This document shows, piece after piece, positions 18,683 through 28,532 of a stretch of 64,000 bases of DNA. The stretch is from NCBI GenBank assembly GCA_964347835.1, contig CAYFZR010000068.1:22953-86952 (forward strand), written 5' to 3'. The notes beneath the pieces were generated by a model. It searched no databases and had not been told where the DNA came from. It saw nothing but the letters and a program-made list of their open reading frames with translations. The stretch is from CAYFZR01 sp964347835 [NCBI: uncultured archaeon]. GTDB taxonomy: Archaea > CAYFZR01. Within the stretch, counting starts at the first letter, position 1. Each line of letters opens with the position of its first letter. Both the position numbers and the translations under genes were made by a program.

Positions 18683-19951
18683 TTATCCCTTAAGGTACTC
18701 CCTTACGATTTTTATGGCGCAGTACTCTCCGCACATAGTGCAAACATCTCGATCGTAAGGTTCCCTTTGAGATCTGTATTCCTTAGCACGGTAGGGATCA
18801 ATTGCTACGTTAAATTGTCCTTCCCAATCTAGATCCATTCTTGCCTTTGCCATCTTTCTATCTAAGCCTGTATCGATTCCTTTTACGATATCTCCAGCAT
18901 GGGCTGCTATTTTTGCGGCAACAACTCCTTCTCTAACATCCTCCCTGCTCGGCAGACCTAAATGCTCAGAAGGCGTTACGTAGCATAAGAAATCGACTCC
19001 GGCTGCCGCGGCTATGGCTCCCCCTATAGCAGAGGTAATATGATCATAACCTGGCGCGATATCCGTTACGATAGGCCCCAGTACATAGAAAGGAGCCTCT
19101 TTGCAAACAGATTTTTGTAATTTTACGTGTCCTTCAATCTCGTTCAAGGGCATATGTCCTGGTCCTTCCACAATTGTTTGAACACCATATTCTCTTGCCC
19201 TTTGGACCAATTCGCCAAGAATTATCAATTCCTGTATCTGAGGACCGTCTGAAGAATCCGCCAAGCAACCGGGTCTCATACCGTCACCTAAACTTAACGT
19301 TAGATCATAATCTCTGGAAATCTCAAGGAGATAATCATAATTTTCATATAAAGGATTTTCTTCTTGGTTATGTATAATATAAGCCGCTAAAAAACTTCCT
19401 CCCCTGCTAACAATGTTGGTTATCCTCTTTTCTTTTATTAACCTTCCTACTGTCTCTTTAGTAATGCCGCAATGCACGGTTATGAAGTCAACCCCATCTT
19501 TAGCATGTTTCTCTATAGTGGAGAAAATTGTGTCCTCATCCATGTGGACGATTGCTCCTTTTTTCTTCAGAGCGGTTATACCCGCCTGATATATCGGAAC
19601 AGTTCCCAAGGGGACGTTGAGTTCAAGCATCTTTTTCCTCACTTTATCGATATTCCCACCAGTACTTAGATCCATGATTGTGTCCGAGCCGCACTCTATT
19701 GCTATATTTGCCTTTTCAATCTCTTCATCTATATCTTTAAAATCTGGTGAGGTTCCTAGATTAGCGTTTATCTTAGTTCTTAACCCGAGACCTATTCCAA
19801 TGTTAGGAATCTCCCTGCCCGTATTTCTAGGTATAACCACCTTCCCTTCATGTACCAATTTAGAGAGTTTTTCAGGATCAACGCCTTCTTTTTGTGCAAC
19901 CTCGAAGACTTCGAGCGGTATTTCGTGTCTTGCTTCTCTCATAATCGTCAA
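18683..19951 (-). CDS. thiC: ThiC, phosphomethylpyrimidine synthase
   Basis: This radical-SAM enzyme, just over 420 residues, converts aminoimidazole ribotide to HMP-P for thiamine. The C-terminal cluster motif CTMCGEYCAIK (CxxCxxxxC) is present, as are GDGMRPGCLADSSD and EGPGHMPLNEI. AAGGTGA precedes the TTG at 19951, which I use. A TTG at 19966 that overlaps the upstream stop is an alternative. It is the last gene of aroA-aroC-Mut7C-thiC, with no room upstream for a TPP riboswitch. Confidence 0.95.
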   Translation of the reverse strand: MTIMREARHEIPLEVFEVAQKEGVDPEKLSKLVHEGKVVIPRNTGREIPNIGIGLGLRTKINANLGTSPDFKDIDEEIEKANIAIECGSDTIMDLSTGGNIDKVRKKMLELNVPLGTVPIYQAGITALKKKGAIVHMDEDTIFSTIEKHAKDGVDFITVHCGITKETVGRLIKEKRITNIVSRGGSFLAAYIIHNQEENPLYENYDYLLEISRDYDLTLSLGDGMRPGCLADSSDGPQIQELIILGELVQRAREYGVQTIVEGPGHMPLNEIEGHVKLQKSVCKEAPFYVLGPIVTDIAPGYDHITSAIGGAIAAAAGVDFLCYVTPSEHLGLPSREDVREGVVAAKIAAHAGDIVKGIDTGLDRKMAKARMDLDWEGQFNVAIDPYRAKEYRSQREPYDRDVCTMCGEYCAIKIVREYLKG

Positions 19952-19962
19952 AATAGTCACCT

Positions 19963-20457
19963 TCAAACTATTTTTTTTTGTAGAATATTGAGCCTTTCCT
20001 CAATTGTTTGCCAGTGTCTACCTTCCCAATACACCTTTCCGCAGTTCTCACATATCCAGAACTCATCATATTTTCTGATGAGTTTCGTGGTTATTATTCC
20101 TTCTTTCACAAGTATCTTCAATTCTTTCGGGTCTGCGCTTCTGATCTCTGAGTTGCAAACGCTACATCTAACGATGTCCATCTCAAGATCTAAGTTATAA
20201 GTCTTAACTACTTCTCCGAGTTGATCCATTACTTTATCTGAATTTACAAGGAGCGCGCTTGCATTCTCTTTTTCGGCTCTTTCTACAAGGTTTTTATCTC
20301 TAGTGAGTAAAATTCTTTTTTCTTCCTTTGCTAGAGTTATCATAAATTCGTCCTCTGTTTCTTGGAAGTCGAAATCGTTAACACTCAAAGTGTCATGACC
20401 TAAAAGTCTCAGCCAACTAGTTAATTTTCCGAGCATTCTGTCTACCAAGAATCTCAA
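19963..20457 (-). CDS. Mut7-C RNase domain protein (PIN-like plus zinc ribbon)
   Basis: The product has 164 residues. The N-terminal PIN-like half begins [23 protein letters not shown], with acidic residues at FLVDR and LLTRDKNL. The C-terminal zinc ribbon is CSVCNSE...CENCGKVYW. The family is predicted to be an RNase, with substrate unknown. Its first 14 codons overlap the end of aroC in another frame by 41 bp, an unusually long overlap for this genome. Confidence 0.88.
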   Translation of the reverse strand: MRFLVDRMLGKLTSWLRLLGHDTLSVNDFDFQETEDEFMITLAKEEKRILLTRDKNLVERAEKENASALLVNSDKVMDQLGEVVKTYNLDLEMDIVRCSVCNSEIRSADPKELKILVKEGIITTKLIRKYDEFWICENCGKVYWEGRHWQTIEERLNILQKKIV

Positions 20458-21559
20458 GGATCGGACTCTCCCAAAATTTGTTTGGATGTATTAGGCCGCA
20501 TCTTATCATGTAATCTACCAAGACACACGCCAACATAGCCTCTCCAACCGGCACTACCCTGGGGGTTATGTTAGGGTCATGTCTTCCTGTTACCTTTATT
20601 TTTGTGGGTCTCATACTTATAAGATCCACGGTCTCTTGAATCTTTTCTATGGATGATGTAGGTTTTACGGCATATCTACACACTATAGGCATACCCGTAG
20701 ATATGCCCCCCAAAATACCCCCACAGTTATTTGATTTCAATGTTATCTTGTCATCTTCAATTACAAAAGGATCGTTGAACTCTGATCCTAGCATCTTGCT
20801 TGCCTCAAATCCTGTTCCTATTTCAATTCCTTTTACCGCGCCAATAGACATAATTGCCTTGGCTATTTCCGCCTCTAACTTGTCGAATACAGGTTCTCCT
20901 AAACCCGCCGGCACATTTAAGGCGATTAACTCTACAATTCCACCGGAACTATCTCCCTCATCAGAAATCTCTTTTATCTTTCTTACCATCAGTTTTGATA
21001 TGTTGCGATCTCCACAAAAGATTTCGTTTTCTTGAGATTCTCTAATCTGTTCTATGGACAATTTCCCAACTCTTATTCCTGCTGCCTCCACTACATGCCC
21101 TAGAATTTCTATTCCCACCAACTCTAGTATTTTCTTCGCTATTGCTCCTGCTGCGACTCTTCCCAGAGTTTCTCTCCCGCTAGCCCTGCCTCCTCCCCTG
21201 TAGTCTAAGTGTCCATACTTTAATCTGTATGTAAGGTCAGCGTGTCCAGGACGCGGAGTGTATTTAAGGGGTTCGTAGGGTGAGGAATCAATATCTTTGT
21301 TCCAAACTAACATGGATATTGGAGTGCCAGTAGTTTTTCCTTCAAAAATCCCTGATAAAACCTCTACTTCGTCTTTTTCGTCTCTTTTAGAAGTTATGTC
21401 CCTCTTTCCTGGTCTCCTTCTATCTAATTCTTTTTGGACATCTTTAGGTTCTATTGAAATATTAGCGGGAACACCGTCTACTACTACACCTACTCCCCTT
21501 CCATGAGATTCTCCCCAAGTTGTTATCTTAAAGATCTTTCCAAATGTGTTTCCGCTCAT
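20417..21559 (-). CDS. aroC: AroC, chorismate synthase
   Basis: The 380-residue, FMN-dependent enzyme converts EPSP to chorismate, the precursor for the trp genes nearby. Signatures are [14 protein letters not shown] at the N-terminus, [14 protein letters not shown] and [19 protein letters not shown]. The ATG overlaps the aroA stop by 4 bp. Its last codons overlap the Mut7-C gene. Confidence 0.97.
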   Translation of the reverse strand: MSGNTFGKIFKITTWGESHGRGVGVVVDGVPANISIEPKDVQKELDRRRPGKRDITSKRDEKDEVEVLSGIFEGKTTGTPISMLVWNKDIDSSPYEPLKYTPRPGHADLTYRLKYGHLDYRGGGRASGRETLGRVAAGAIAKKILELVGIEILGHVVEAAGIRVGKLSIEQIRESQENEIFCGDRNISKLMVRKIKEISDEGDSSGGIVELIALNVPAGLGEPVFDKLEAEIAKAIMSIGAVKGIEIGTGFEASKMLGSEFNDPFVIEDDKITLKSNNCGGILGGISTGMPIVCRYAVKPTSSIEKIQETVDLISMRPTKIKVTGRHDPNITPRVVPVGEAMLACVLVDYMIRCGLIHPNKFWESPILEILGRQNARKIN

Positions 21560-22827
21560 ATTATCTCGATTTCCATGCCAATATCTCTCATAGATTCAAC
21601 AAAATTTGGAAAAGATATTTTTATTGATTCAGCCGTGTCTATGATTGTTGACCCTTCTGCAATCAATCCAGCTATAGCCAGGGCCATTACTATTCTATGA
21701 TCATTATAACCGTGTAGCTCTTGCCCCCTCAACCTTGAATTGTTAACTACGAGACCATCTGCCTTCTCCATTATATTGGCGCCCATTTTAGATAATTCAT
21801 TATACATAGCACTTATTCTATCACTTTCTTTATACCTTACGTGCTCTGCGTTAAATATGGTAGTACAGCCTTTTGCGTGCACTCCAAGTACTGCTAGCGT
21901 TGGAACTAAATCCGGTATATATTTTGCATCTATGGTCAACCCTTTTAAATCTTCCCCTCCAATAACCTGAAATCCGGTTTTATAAGATTTTATTAGGGTG
22001 CCCATGTCTTTTAGAATCTCAACAATCTTATAGTCACCCTGTACGGTGTTTTCAGCTAGATTGTTTATGTATACATCAGACTCTACCATGGAGGATGCTG
22101 CAAATATGTAAGATGAAGATGAATAATCACCGGGTATATGATACTTAATTGGTCTAATGCTCTGATTCTTTATCTCAAACCTATTTTCATGGAACTCTAT
22201 CTCTACGCCAGCCTCTTTCAATATTTCTAAAGTGATCATTATGTATGGTAAAGATTTTAATTCTGTGGTCAATTCTATTCTGAGTCCATTTTCCAAGAGT
22301 GGTCCTAAGAGTAAAAGACCAGACACGAATTGCGAACTTATGTCTCCCCGTATCTGAACAAAATTTTTGATAATATCTCCGCCTTCAATTGTAATCGGGG
22401 CACATCCATTTCCTCTAAGAGAAAAAGCCTTGATCCCTAACTGATTTAGCGCATCCAATAAAGGTTGATTTGGTCTCTTTTTTATGGATTCATCCCCTGT
22501 TAACGTAGCATTGGTTAAGCTAGAGATGGCGGTTATCAGTCTCAGAGTAGTACCGGAGTTCATTACGTCTATAACTTTCTCAGGTGGACTTAAATTCCCT
22601 CCTGTGCCTTCTATCACATAATTATTATTTTTTACATAAATTTCAGCGCCGAGCAATCTGCACGCATTTATTGTTGCCTGCGTGTCCTCAGAAATAAGGG
22701 GAGATTTTATTATAGATCTACCATCTGCTAGCAAACCAACTATGAAGGCTCTGTGAGTATAACTCTTGGATGGTGGAGCCTCAACTCTGCCGCTTAAATA
22801 TTTTGCAGGCTTGCACCTAACTTTCAT
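21556..22827 (-). CDS. aroA: AroA, EPSP synthase
   Basis: The 423-residue product has the expected N-terminal substrate-binding stretch [12 protein letters not shown], the NSGTTLRL motif (residues about 90-97), and [10 protein letters not shown] in the second lobe. It joins shikimate-3-phosphate and PEP. It heads a leftward operon and is divergent from trpD, so both aromatic branches share a roughly 100-bp control region. Confidence 0.97.
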   Translation of the reverse strand: MKVRCKPAKYLSGRVEAPPSKSYTHRAFIVGLLADGRSIIKSPLISEDTQATINACRLLGAEIYVKNNNYVIEGTGGNLSPPEKVIDVMNSGTTLRLITAISSLTNATLTGDESIKKRPNQPLLDALNQLGIKAFSLRGNGCAPITIEGGDIIKNFVQIRGDISSQFVSGLLLLGPLLENGLRIELTTELKSLPYIMITLEILKEAGVEIEFHENRFEIKNQSIRPIKYHIPGDYSSSSYIFAASSMVESDVYINNLAENTVQGDYKIVEILKDMGTLIKSYKTGFQVIGGEDLKGLTIDAKYIPDLVPTLAVLGVHAKGCTTIFNAEHVRYKESDRISAMYNELSKMGANIMEKADGLVVNNSRLRGQELHGYNDHRIVMALAIAGLIAEGSTIIDTAESIKISFPNFVESMRDIGMEIEII

Positions 22828-22885
22828 GCAATCACTTCATCTTTTTTATACATTAAAGGATAATTATATACAGTAATGCATAAAG

Positions 22886-22923
22886 TTTATATATGCCAGT
22901 ATTATTATGTGCAGAGGGTGATT
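22886..22923 (+). promoter_or_regulatory. trpD promoter and ribosome binding site
   Basis: TTTATATATG (22886-22895) is a good archaeal TATA box. The expected start near 22915-22920 leaves a very short leader carrying AGAGGGTGATT just before ATG 22926. This excludes the in-frame ATG at 22893, which lies inside the TATA element. No leader peptide rich in Trp codons is seen. Confidence 0.6.
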
Positions 22924-22925
22924 CA

Positions 22926-23975
22926 ATGTTTGAGTCCTACCATAATAGGGTCTTGTCTAAGGTTAGTCTAACCCGACAAGAATCTTATGATGCAATGAAA
23001 CATATCTTTGATGGTTATGTGAGTGATGTTAAGATAGCGTCTTTCTTGACCGCCCTGAATATGAAGGAAGAGAGTATTGATGAAATAGTGGGTTTTGCCT
23101 CATGTATGAGAGATAATGCCCTTAGAATTAACCCCAAAGTCAATTTAATGGTAGATACGTGTGGTACGGGTGGAGACAAGGTGAAGACGATTAATGTAAG
23201 TACTGCAGTAGCGATAATAGTTTCTTCTTGTGGTTTACCCGTAGCAAAACATGGAAATAGAGCAGTAACAAGCAAAGCAGGAAGTGCTGATGTTTTAGAG
23301 GCTTTAGGCTTAAATTTAAATCAAGATCCTGATCAAATAGAAAGATCAATTGAAGAAGTTGGTATAGGATTTATGTTTGCCCCCCATTTCCACCCTTCCA
23401 TGAAGAGAGTGGCAGATATAAGGAAAGAACTTGGGATAAAGACGGTATTCAATATACTTGGTCCTCTTACAAACCCAGCGAATGCAAATATACAGTTATT
23501 AGGTGTTTTTTCTGAAGATTTGACGCATAAAATAGCGAATGTTCTTTCTTTTTTAGGATGTGAGAGAGGATTAGTAGTACACGGTACTGCAGGGCTAGAT
23601 GAAATTTCTAATATAGGGGAAACTGTTATTTGTGAAATAAACAGCGGTGAATTGGATTCTTATAAGACAACTCCCGCAGACTTCGGGATCAACGAGGCAC
23701 GGATATCTGATATATTGGGTGGTAATTCTATGGAAAATGCTAATTTCATAATTGACCTTCTTAAAGGAGTAGAAAAAGGACCTAAAAAAGATATAGTACT
23801 AATGAATGCATCGGGTGCATTATATGCTGCCGGATATGCCAAAGATTTCAAAGAAGGAGTTGAAATAGCAAACCAAGCAATCGAAGATAATTCTGCATTT
23901 AAAAAGTTATTGGAATTTATTGAGTTTTCTGGAGGGGATTTGAATAAATTAAAGAATTTTGGGGTGGATATTTGA
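22926..23975 (+). CDS. trpD: TrpD, anthranilate phosphoribosyltransferase
   Basis: The enzyme, about 349 residues, transfers phosphoribosyl to anthranilate. The PRPP site DTCGTGGDKVKTINVSTA, the KHGNRAVTSKAGSADVLEALG region and FMFAPHFHP are all intact. ATG 22926 is chosen from the promoter geometry and a strong ribosome binding site. It overlaps trpF by 4 bp. It opens the first block of the tryptophan operon. Confidence 0.96.
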   Translation: MFESYHNRVLSKVSLTRQESYDAMKHIFDGYVSDVKIASFLTALNMKEESIDEIVGFASCMRDNALRINPKVNLMVDTCGTGGDKVKTINVSTAVAIIVSSCGLPVAKHGNRAVTSKAGSADVLEALGLNLNQDPDQIERSIEEVGIGFMFAPHFHPSMKRVADIRKELGIKTVFNILGPLTNPANANIQLLGVFSEDLTHKIANVLSFLGCERGLVVHGTAGLDEISNIGETVICEINSGELDSYKTTPADFGINEARISDILGGNSMENANFIIDLLKGVEKGPKKDIVLMNASGALYAAGYAKDFKEGVEIANQAIEDNSAFKKLLEFIEFSGGDLNKLKNFGVDI

Positions 23976-24619
23976 TAGTCAAGATATGCGGCATTACGAA
24001 CGAAGAAGATGCCATTTTGGCAGAAAAACTCGGCGCTGATATAATTGGCTTCATTGCTTACGCAAAATCCAAAAGATTAATTGAAATCGAAAAAATAAGT
24101 AATATAATTGATATTATCTCCTCAAAAACAGCCTTGGTCATGGTAGATCCAAATAACGAAATTTTAAATAGAGCATCTAATATTGATGCAGATTTTATTC
24201 AATTGCACGGTAAAGAAAGTCCAGAACTTTGTTTTAATTTAAAAGAAGTGGGTTTTGATACGATAAAAACTGTACACATCCCAATCGGAGCATATGATAT
24301 TCGTGAAATAGTGAATAGATGCTCTTTGTACGATTGTTCATTCTTATTACTCGATACAAAGGTTCAAGGGATGTCAGGTGGTACAGGCATTAAGCACGAC
24401 TGGAATTTAAGCAAAAAAATCATCGAAAAAGTCTCCAAGCCAGTATTTCTTTCAGGGGGATTAAATCCTAGAAATGTAAAAGAAGCAATTAAACTAACAA
24501 AACCTTGTGGAGTAGATGTTTCTAGTGGAATAGAATCTTATGTTGGAAAAAAAGACCCAACTCTCCTATATGAATTCATAAAAAATTCAAAGGAAGATTT
24601 AGATGGAAATAAATTATAA
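23972..24619 (+). CDS. trpF: TrpF, phosphoribosylanthranilate isomerase
   Basis: The 215-residue TIM barrel begins KICGITNEEDA with the catalytic Cys, and has the LLDTKVQGMSGGTG region and LSGGLNPRNV phosphate-binding end. The start is TTG inside the trpD stop (TTGA), so translation is coupled. It overlaps trpE by 17 bp. Confidence 0.95.
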   Translation: MIVKICGITNEEDAILAEKLGADIIGFIAYAKSKRLIEIEKISNIIDIISSKTALVMVDPNNEILNRASNIDADFIQLHGKESPELCFNLKEVGFDTIKTVHIPIGAYDIREIVNRCSLYDCSFLLLDTKVQGMSGGTGIKHDWNLSKKIIEKVSKPVFLSGGLNPRNVKEAIKLTKPCGVDVSSGIESYVGKKDPTLLYEFIKNSKEDLDGNKL

Positions 24620-26078
24620 ATCACATGATATAGAAATATCGCCCATAGACTTATACTTTAACTTAGACAAAAATAAGGAAACCGGTTATTCCTATTTGTT
24701 GGAGTCTGTAGAAGGCGAGGAGAGGATAGCAAGATTTTCGTTTATCGGAATAGACCCCCCGTTCTTTTTAAGAATAAACGGAAATAAAGTTTACATAGAA
24801 CTATTTGATATGGAATATAAAGATTCCTTAATCGAAAGATTAGAAACGGTTTGCGAGTCTTATCAACGTGAGGAAAATAAATTATTTGGAGAACTTGGGA
24901 ATAAATTTGATACCCTCGATGCTCTCCGATGTTTTACCCTAGATTTAAATGGAAAAAACCCATTTAATAGGCAATCATTTTTAGGAGGATTAGTAGGATA
25001 CGTCTCCTACGACATAGTAAGGAGATGGATAGACTTTAAACCGAGAAACTCACCCCAACCAGATGCTGAATTCCTTTTTATGGACAACTCACTTGTCTAT
25101 GATCACGCAAAGAAAAAATTGTACGTCTTTACCATAAAGGACAATTTCCCAGATATAGAGAGAATTTTGGAGAAAACAAAGCCATTGAACAAAATAACAA
25201 TTCCTAAAAGATATAAGAGCAAACCTTACAAAGAGAATATGTCTAAAACAGAGTTTATGGAAATAGTAAGCCGTGCAAAAGAATATATTTATGCAGGAGA
25301 TATTTTTCAGGTGGTTTTAGCAAGAAAAATGTGGATGGAGTCAAAAACGGATCCTTTCTTTGTCTACCGCGTGCTTAGAGAAATCAACCCTTCCCCCTAT
25401 ATGTACTTCATGAAATTGAATGATCTAGCGGTTATCGGATCGAGTCCAGAGACCTTAGTTACGATGTATCGGAATAAGATTACTACAAATCCTATTGCTG
25501 GAACGAGACCAAGAGGCAAAACCGAGGAAGAAGACCAAAAAAACCAAGAAGACATGTTAAACGATCCTAAAGAATTGGCAGAGCATGTTATGCTTGTAGA
25601 CTTAGGAAGAAACGACATAGGAAAAGTTTCTAAGCCAGGAACTGTCAGATTAAAAGAATATATGAATGTCTCGAAGTACAGCCACGTTATGCATATCGTT
25701 TCTCTTGTGGAAGGAGAAATGAAAGAAGATTCCGATGTCTTTCTGGGATTTAAGGCAGTATTTCCCGCGGGTACGGTTTCGGGTGCCCCAAAAATTCGAG
25801 CAATGGAGATAATCGACAAATGCGAGTCGGACAGAAGAGGTATATATGCGGGAGCCTTAGGTTACTTCTCGATCGATAAAAGTGCTGATTTTGCAATAGT
25901 TATCAGAACAATAACGATGAAAGATAACGTAGCGACTGTGTACGCGGGCGCGGGCATTGTAGCGGATTCAATTCCGGAGAACGAATGGTATGAAACTGAA
26001 AACAAGATGCTTGCTTTATTAAGATCTGTTGAAATAGCAGAGAGTTTAGAAGAAGAAAATCGTTCTATTATTAATTAG
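24603..26078 (+). CDS. trpE: TrpE, anthranilate synthase component I
   Basis: The 491-residue enzyme forms anthranilate from chorismate using ammonia from TrpG. The LLES motif with the following Ser (near residue 28) that binds feedback-inhibiting tryptophan is present, as are AGTRPRGKTEEED, DLGRNDIGKV and GAPKIRAMEII. Its TrpG partner is about 1.9 kb downstream, beyond two genes on the other strand, which is unusual because trpE and trpG are normally adjacent. Its stop region overlaps the 3' end of the opposite gene. Confidence 0.96.
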   Translation: MEINYKSHDIEISPIDLYFNLDKNKETGYSYLLESVEGEERIARFSFIGIDPPFFLRINGNKVYIELFDMEYKDSLIERLETVCESYQREENKLFGELGNKFDTLDALRCFTLDLNGKNPFNRQSFLGGLVGYVSYDIVRRWIDFKPRNSPQPDAEFLFMDNSLVYDHAKKKLYVFTIKDNFPDIERILEKTKPLNKITIPKRYKSKPYKENMSKTEFMEIVSRAKEYIYAGDIFQVVLARKMWMESKTDPFFVYRVLREINPSPYMYFMKLNDLAVIGSSPETLVTMYRNKITTNPIAGTRPRGKTEEEDQKNQEDMLNDPKELAEHVMLVDLGRNDIGKVSKPGTVRLKEYMNVSKYSHVMHIVSLVEGEMKEDSDVFLGFKAVFPAGTVSGAPKIRAMEIIDKCESDRRGIYAGALGYFSIDKSADFAIVIRTITMKDNVATVYAGAGIVADSIPENEWYETENKMLALLRSVEIAESLEEENRSIIN

Positions 26079-27201
26079 ACTTTAACTTTAGAATTTCGTA
26101 ATTTTTTATACCCGTTTCAACAATCCTTCTCTCCAATGGTAGTTTTTTATCATCCCTGTATAGCCCGTAATTTTTCATAGAATGGCCAACTTGAGTCGAG
26201 ATAGCATACATTAAATCTCTAATCCTGTTTTTCTTATCCGATTCTAACTCAATTTCAATCCCATTATCTAAATCCTGAATCAGTAACCTCACCACGTCTT
26301 CATCGTTTCTGGGTTTGATGTCCTCTGCGATCTCTAATTTTTCGACGTTGTCCATCCATAAATAACTCAATTCTATTAGTATTTTCTCGAGATTATCATG
26401 CATATCCAATTTAGCATGTATTACTTGGGTCTCTCTTGGATCAATTCTCTTTATTTTCCATTTCTGATGATGTATTTGAAAATCATTTGTTGTAGGAAGA
26501 TTTATTTTAATGTTTACATTTTCAGCCGGGATTTTACCGACATTCGATACCCTTATCTCTAATGATAAGAAGGATTTTTCGACGTAAGGATATCTTTTAC
26601 AACTCAAAATTAAATTTGGTCGCCATCCTTCCAACATACTCCTCTTACGTTGTCTAATCTCATGACAAAGATCTCTGACTTTTTCGTTATTTAATGCCAC
26701 AAAATAAAAGGCGTATGGCTTCCACAGGTTATTAAAGACACAATCCAACACGAGTCTTTTTTCTTGCGCCCATCCATCCATAACAGACTCGTAGGGTATG
26801 GATATCGAAATATCCTCCGTCATAAAAGATAAATGCTCTTGTTCAAGTTCAAAAAAGCCTTTTTTCTTTCCGAGTCCGGTGAGTAAGTATGCCTGTTTTT
26901 TGTTAGATTTTCCATTAAAATTTAAAAGAAATTTCCTTTTAGCAGAATAAACTATGTCTCTTACCAAAAGAGGGTCCTCATCTAAGATTAAGTAGTTATA
27001 TGTTTTTAATTGATTGTCTCCAATGGCTGAAATAGCGATTTCCTGTTTATTATTCCCTACAGCAATAATCTCCTCATACTTTATATGATGAGATGTTGTG
27101 AAGGAGTCAAAATGAATTTTTTTCTTTCTTAGTTCTAAACTTCCGTCAATATCATTTAAACCCGAATTAAATCTTACATTATACTTTCCATACGAAAACA
27201 T
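26071..27201 (-). CDS. Unknown protein with ubiquitin-like C-terminus
   Basis: This cytosolic protein of about 376 residues fits no enzyme family I recognise. The N-terminal half looks like two beta-rich PH-like segments (KYNVRFNSGLNDIDGSLELR; LTGLGKKKGFFELEQ). A middle CARDB-like beta domain (LSLEIRVSNVGKIPAENVNI) follows. The last 55 residues resemble a ubiquitin-like beta-grasp domain of the YukD/EsaB kind (IRDLMYAISTQVG...YGLYRDDKKLPLE...GIKNYEILKL). I start at MFSYGKYNVRF because the upstream extension to 27393 overlaps the nitroreductase and looks non-coding. There is no Gly-Gly tail, so conjugation is not implied. Confidence 0.7.
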   Translation of the reverse strand: MFSYGKYNVRFNSGLNDIDGSLELRKKKIHFDSFTTSHHIKYEEIIAVGNNKQEIAISAIGDNQLKTYNYLILDEDPLLVRDIVYSAKRKFLLNFNGKSNKKQAYLLTGLGKKKGFFELEQEHLSFMTEDISISIPYESVMDGWAQEKRLVLDCVFNNLWKPYAFYFVALNNEKVRDLCHEIRQRKRSMLEGWRPNLILSCKRYPYVEKSFLSLEIRVSNVGKIPAENVNIKINLPTTNDFQIHHQKWKIKRIDPRETQVIHAKLDMHDNLEKILIELSYLWMDNVEKLEIAEDIKPRNDEDVVRLLIQDLDNGIEIELESDKKNRIRDLMYAISTQVGHSMKNYGLYRDDKKLPLERRIVETGIKNYEILKLKSN

Positions 27202-27316
27202 TCTTTTTCCCACTTTTAAAAATGTAAAAACAACTATAAAACAGTTTTTAAGACAGATGTCAGACTCTAACTGGAAAATAGAAGAAAATATGGGGTTAAC
27301 GATGGTTAAGATTAAA

Positions 27317-27832
27317 TTATAACAGCCATCGTATTCTCTCGTTTTTGAACCTTTCAGGTAGCTCCTTGAACACATCGCCTTCAGGATAGCCAAGGGATAC
27401 TATGCTTAAAGGAACGATATTATTTGGAGTTTCAAGGACTTCTGCAATAGCTTTAGTTCTCTCTTCATTCGGATAAACTCCGAGCCAGACTGATCCAATA
27501 CCCAAAGATGTAGCGGCTATGAGCATGTTCTGGGTTGCAGCTGAGCAGTCCTGAACCCAGAAATCCTCTTTGTACCTCGAAAGTCCCTTGTCAGCACAAA
27601 CAGCTATCGCCAGAGCAGCATTTCTTAACATTTTACCGTAAGGATGGATTTCAGCAAGTTTTACTAGCAAATCTCGATTTCTGATAATTATAAAATTCCA
27701 AGGTTGCTCTTTTCCTGCTGAGGGAGCATACATCGCAGCCTTAAGCAGTATTTCAATCTTTTCATCTTCTATTTCCTTTTTTATATATTTTCTAACACTC
27801 CTCCGCTTGAATATCGCTTCTATCGCATCCAT
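27317..27832 (-). CDS. Nitroreductase-family flavoprotein
   Basis: The 171-residue FMN oxidoreductase opens AIFKRRSVRKYIKKEI, with the usual FMN-contacting RRSVRKY, APSAGKEQPWNFIII and GSVWLGVYPNEE. Its substrate is unknown. It lies between the two trp blocks on the opposite strand, divergent from trpG. A second, different nitroreductase is at 43996-44514. Confidence 0.9.
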   Translation of the reverse strand: MDAIEAIFKRRSVRKYIKKEIEDEKIEILLKAAMYAPSAGKEQPWNFIIIRNRDLLVKLAEIHPYGKMLRNAALAIAVCADKGLSRYKEDFWVQDCSAATQNMLIAATSLGIGSVWLGVYPNEERTKAIAEVLETPNNIVPLSIVSLGYPEGDVFKELPERFKNERIRWLL

Positions 27833-27965
27833 TCAGATCACCTATCTCTTATTCTCCTAAGAACCTATAACTCTTATCCATTGAATTTCCGTAAAGTATT
27901 TATAATCGTAAACTCTGTCCAATTATAAACATTAGTGATTAAAAATATACATTGTAGTGGTAGAA

Positions 27966-28532
27966 ATGCGCATACTGGTTATTGACAACAAAGACAGTTT
28001 TGTTTACAATCTTGTAGATTATATTTCTAGTCTCGGTACACACGTTAAGATCGTAAACAACGATTTCGACCTTAAGGTGGTAGAAAAATTTCGGCCAGAT
28101 GGTATAGTAATCTCTCCTGGACCGGGTACTCCAAAGGACACGGGTAACGCTATTACAATGATTAAAAGATACTCTAACATACCTACCCTTGGCGTATGCC
28201 TTGGTCATCAAGCAATAGCAGTAGCCTTTCAAGGAAAGGTTAGTAGGGGAGATGAACCAGTTCATGGAAAGGCTTCTCTGATATATCATGACAAGAAAAC
28301 GATATATCAAGATCTACCAAGTCCCTTTCTCGCTGGCAGGTATCATTCTTTAGTTGCCAAAGAGCCCATTCCAGAATGTCTTGAAATTTCTGCTCTTACT
28401 GAAGATTCCGTGATAATGGGTCTGAGACACAAAGAATATCCTATCGAGGGGGTTCAATTTCATCCGGAGAGTGTTCTAACTCCCTTGGGAATGAAGATCA
28501 TTCAAAATTTCTTGGATGTAATAGAATGTTGA
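27966..28532 (+). CDS. trpG: TrpG, anthranilate synthase glutamine amidotransferase
   Basis: This class I amidotransferase has 188 residues. The nucleophile is in GVCLGHQAIAVAF (Cys78), and His-Glu are in QFHPESVLTP. It supplies ammonia to TrpE. An AT-rich TATA-like stretch (TTAAAAATATAC, near 27945) lies upstream, so the second trp block probably has its own promoter. A GTG at 27957 is an alternative start. It overlaps trpC by 7 bp. Confidence 0.95.
   Translation: MRILVIDNKDSFVYNLVDYISSLGTHVKIVNNDFDLKVVEKFRPDGIVISPGPGTPKDTGNAITMIKRYSNIPTLGVCLGHQAIAVAFQGKVSRGDEPVHGKASLIYHDKKTIYQDLPSPFLAGRYHSLVAKEPIPECLEISALTEDSVIMGLRHKEYPIEGVQFHPESVLTPLGMKIIQNFLDVIEC

Noticed and set aside
18683-19990. TPP riboswitch upstream of thiC
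   Set aside because: thiC overlaps or abuts the Mut7-C gene, leaving no leader, and no THI-box-like sequence was seen.
26071-27393. Longer start for the ubiquitin-like protein (64 extra residues)
   Set aside because: The extension overlaps the nitroreductase gene, is Cys-rich and irregular, and lacks a ribosome binding site.
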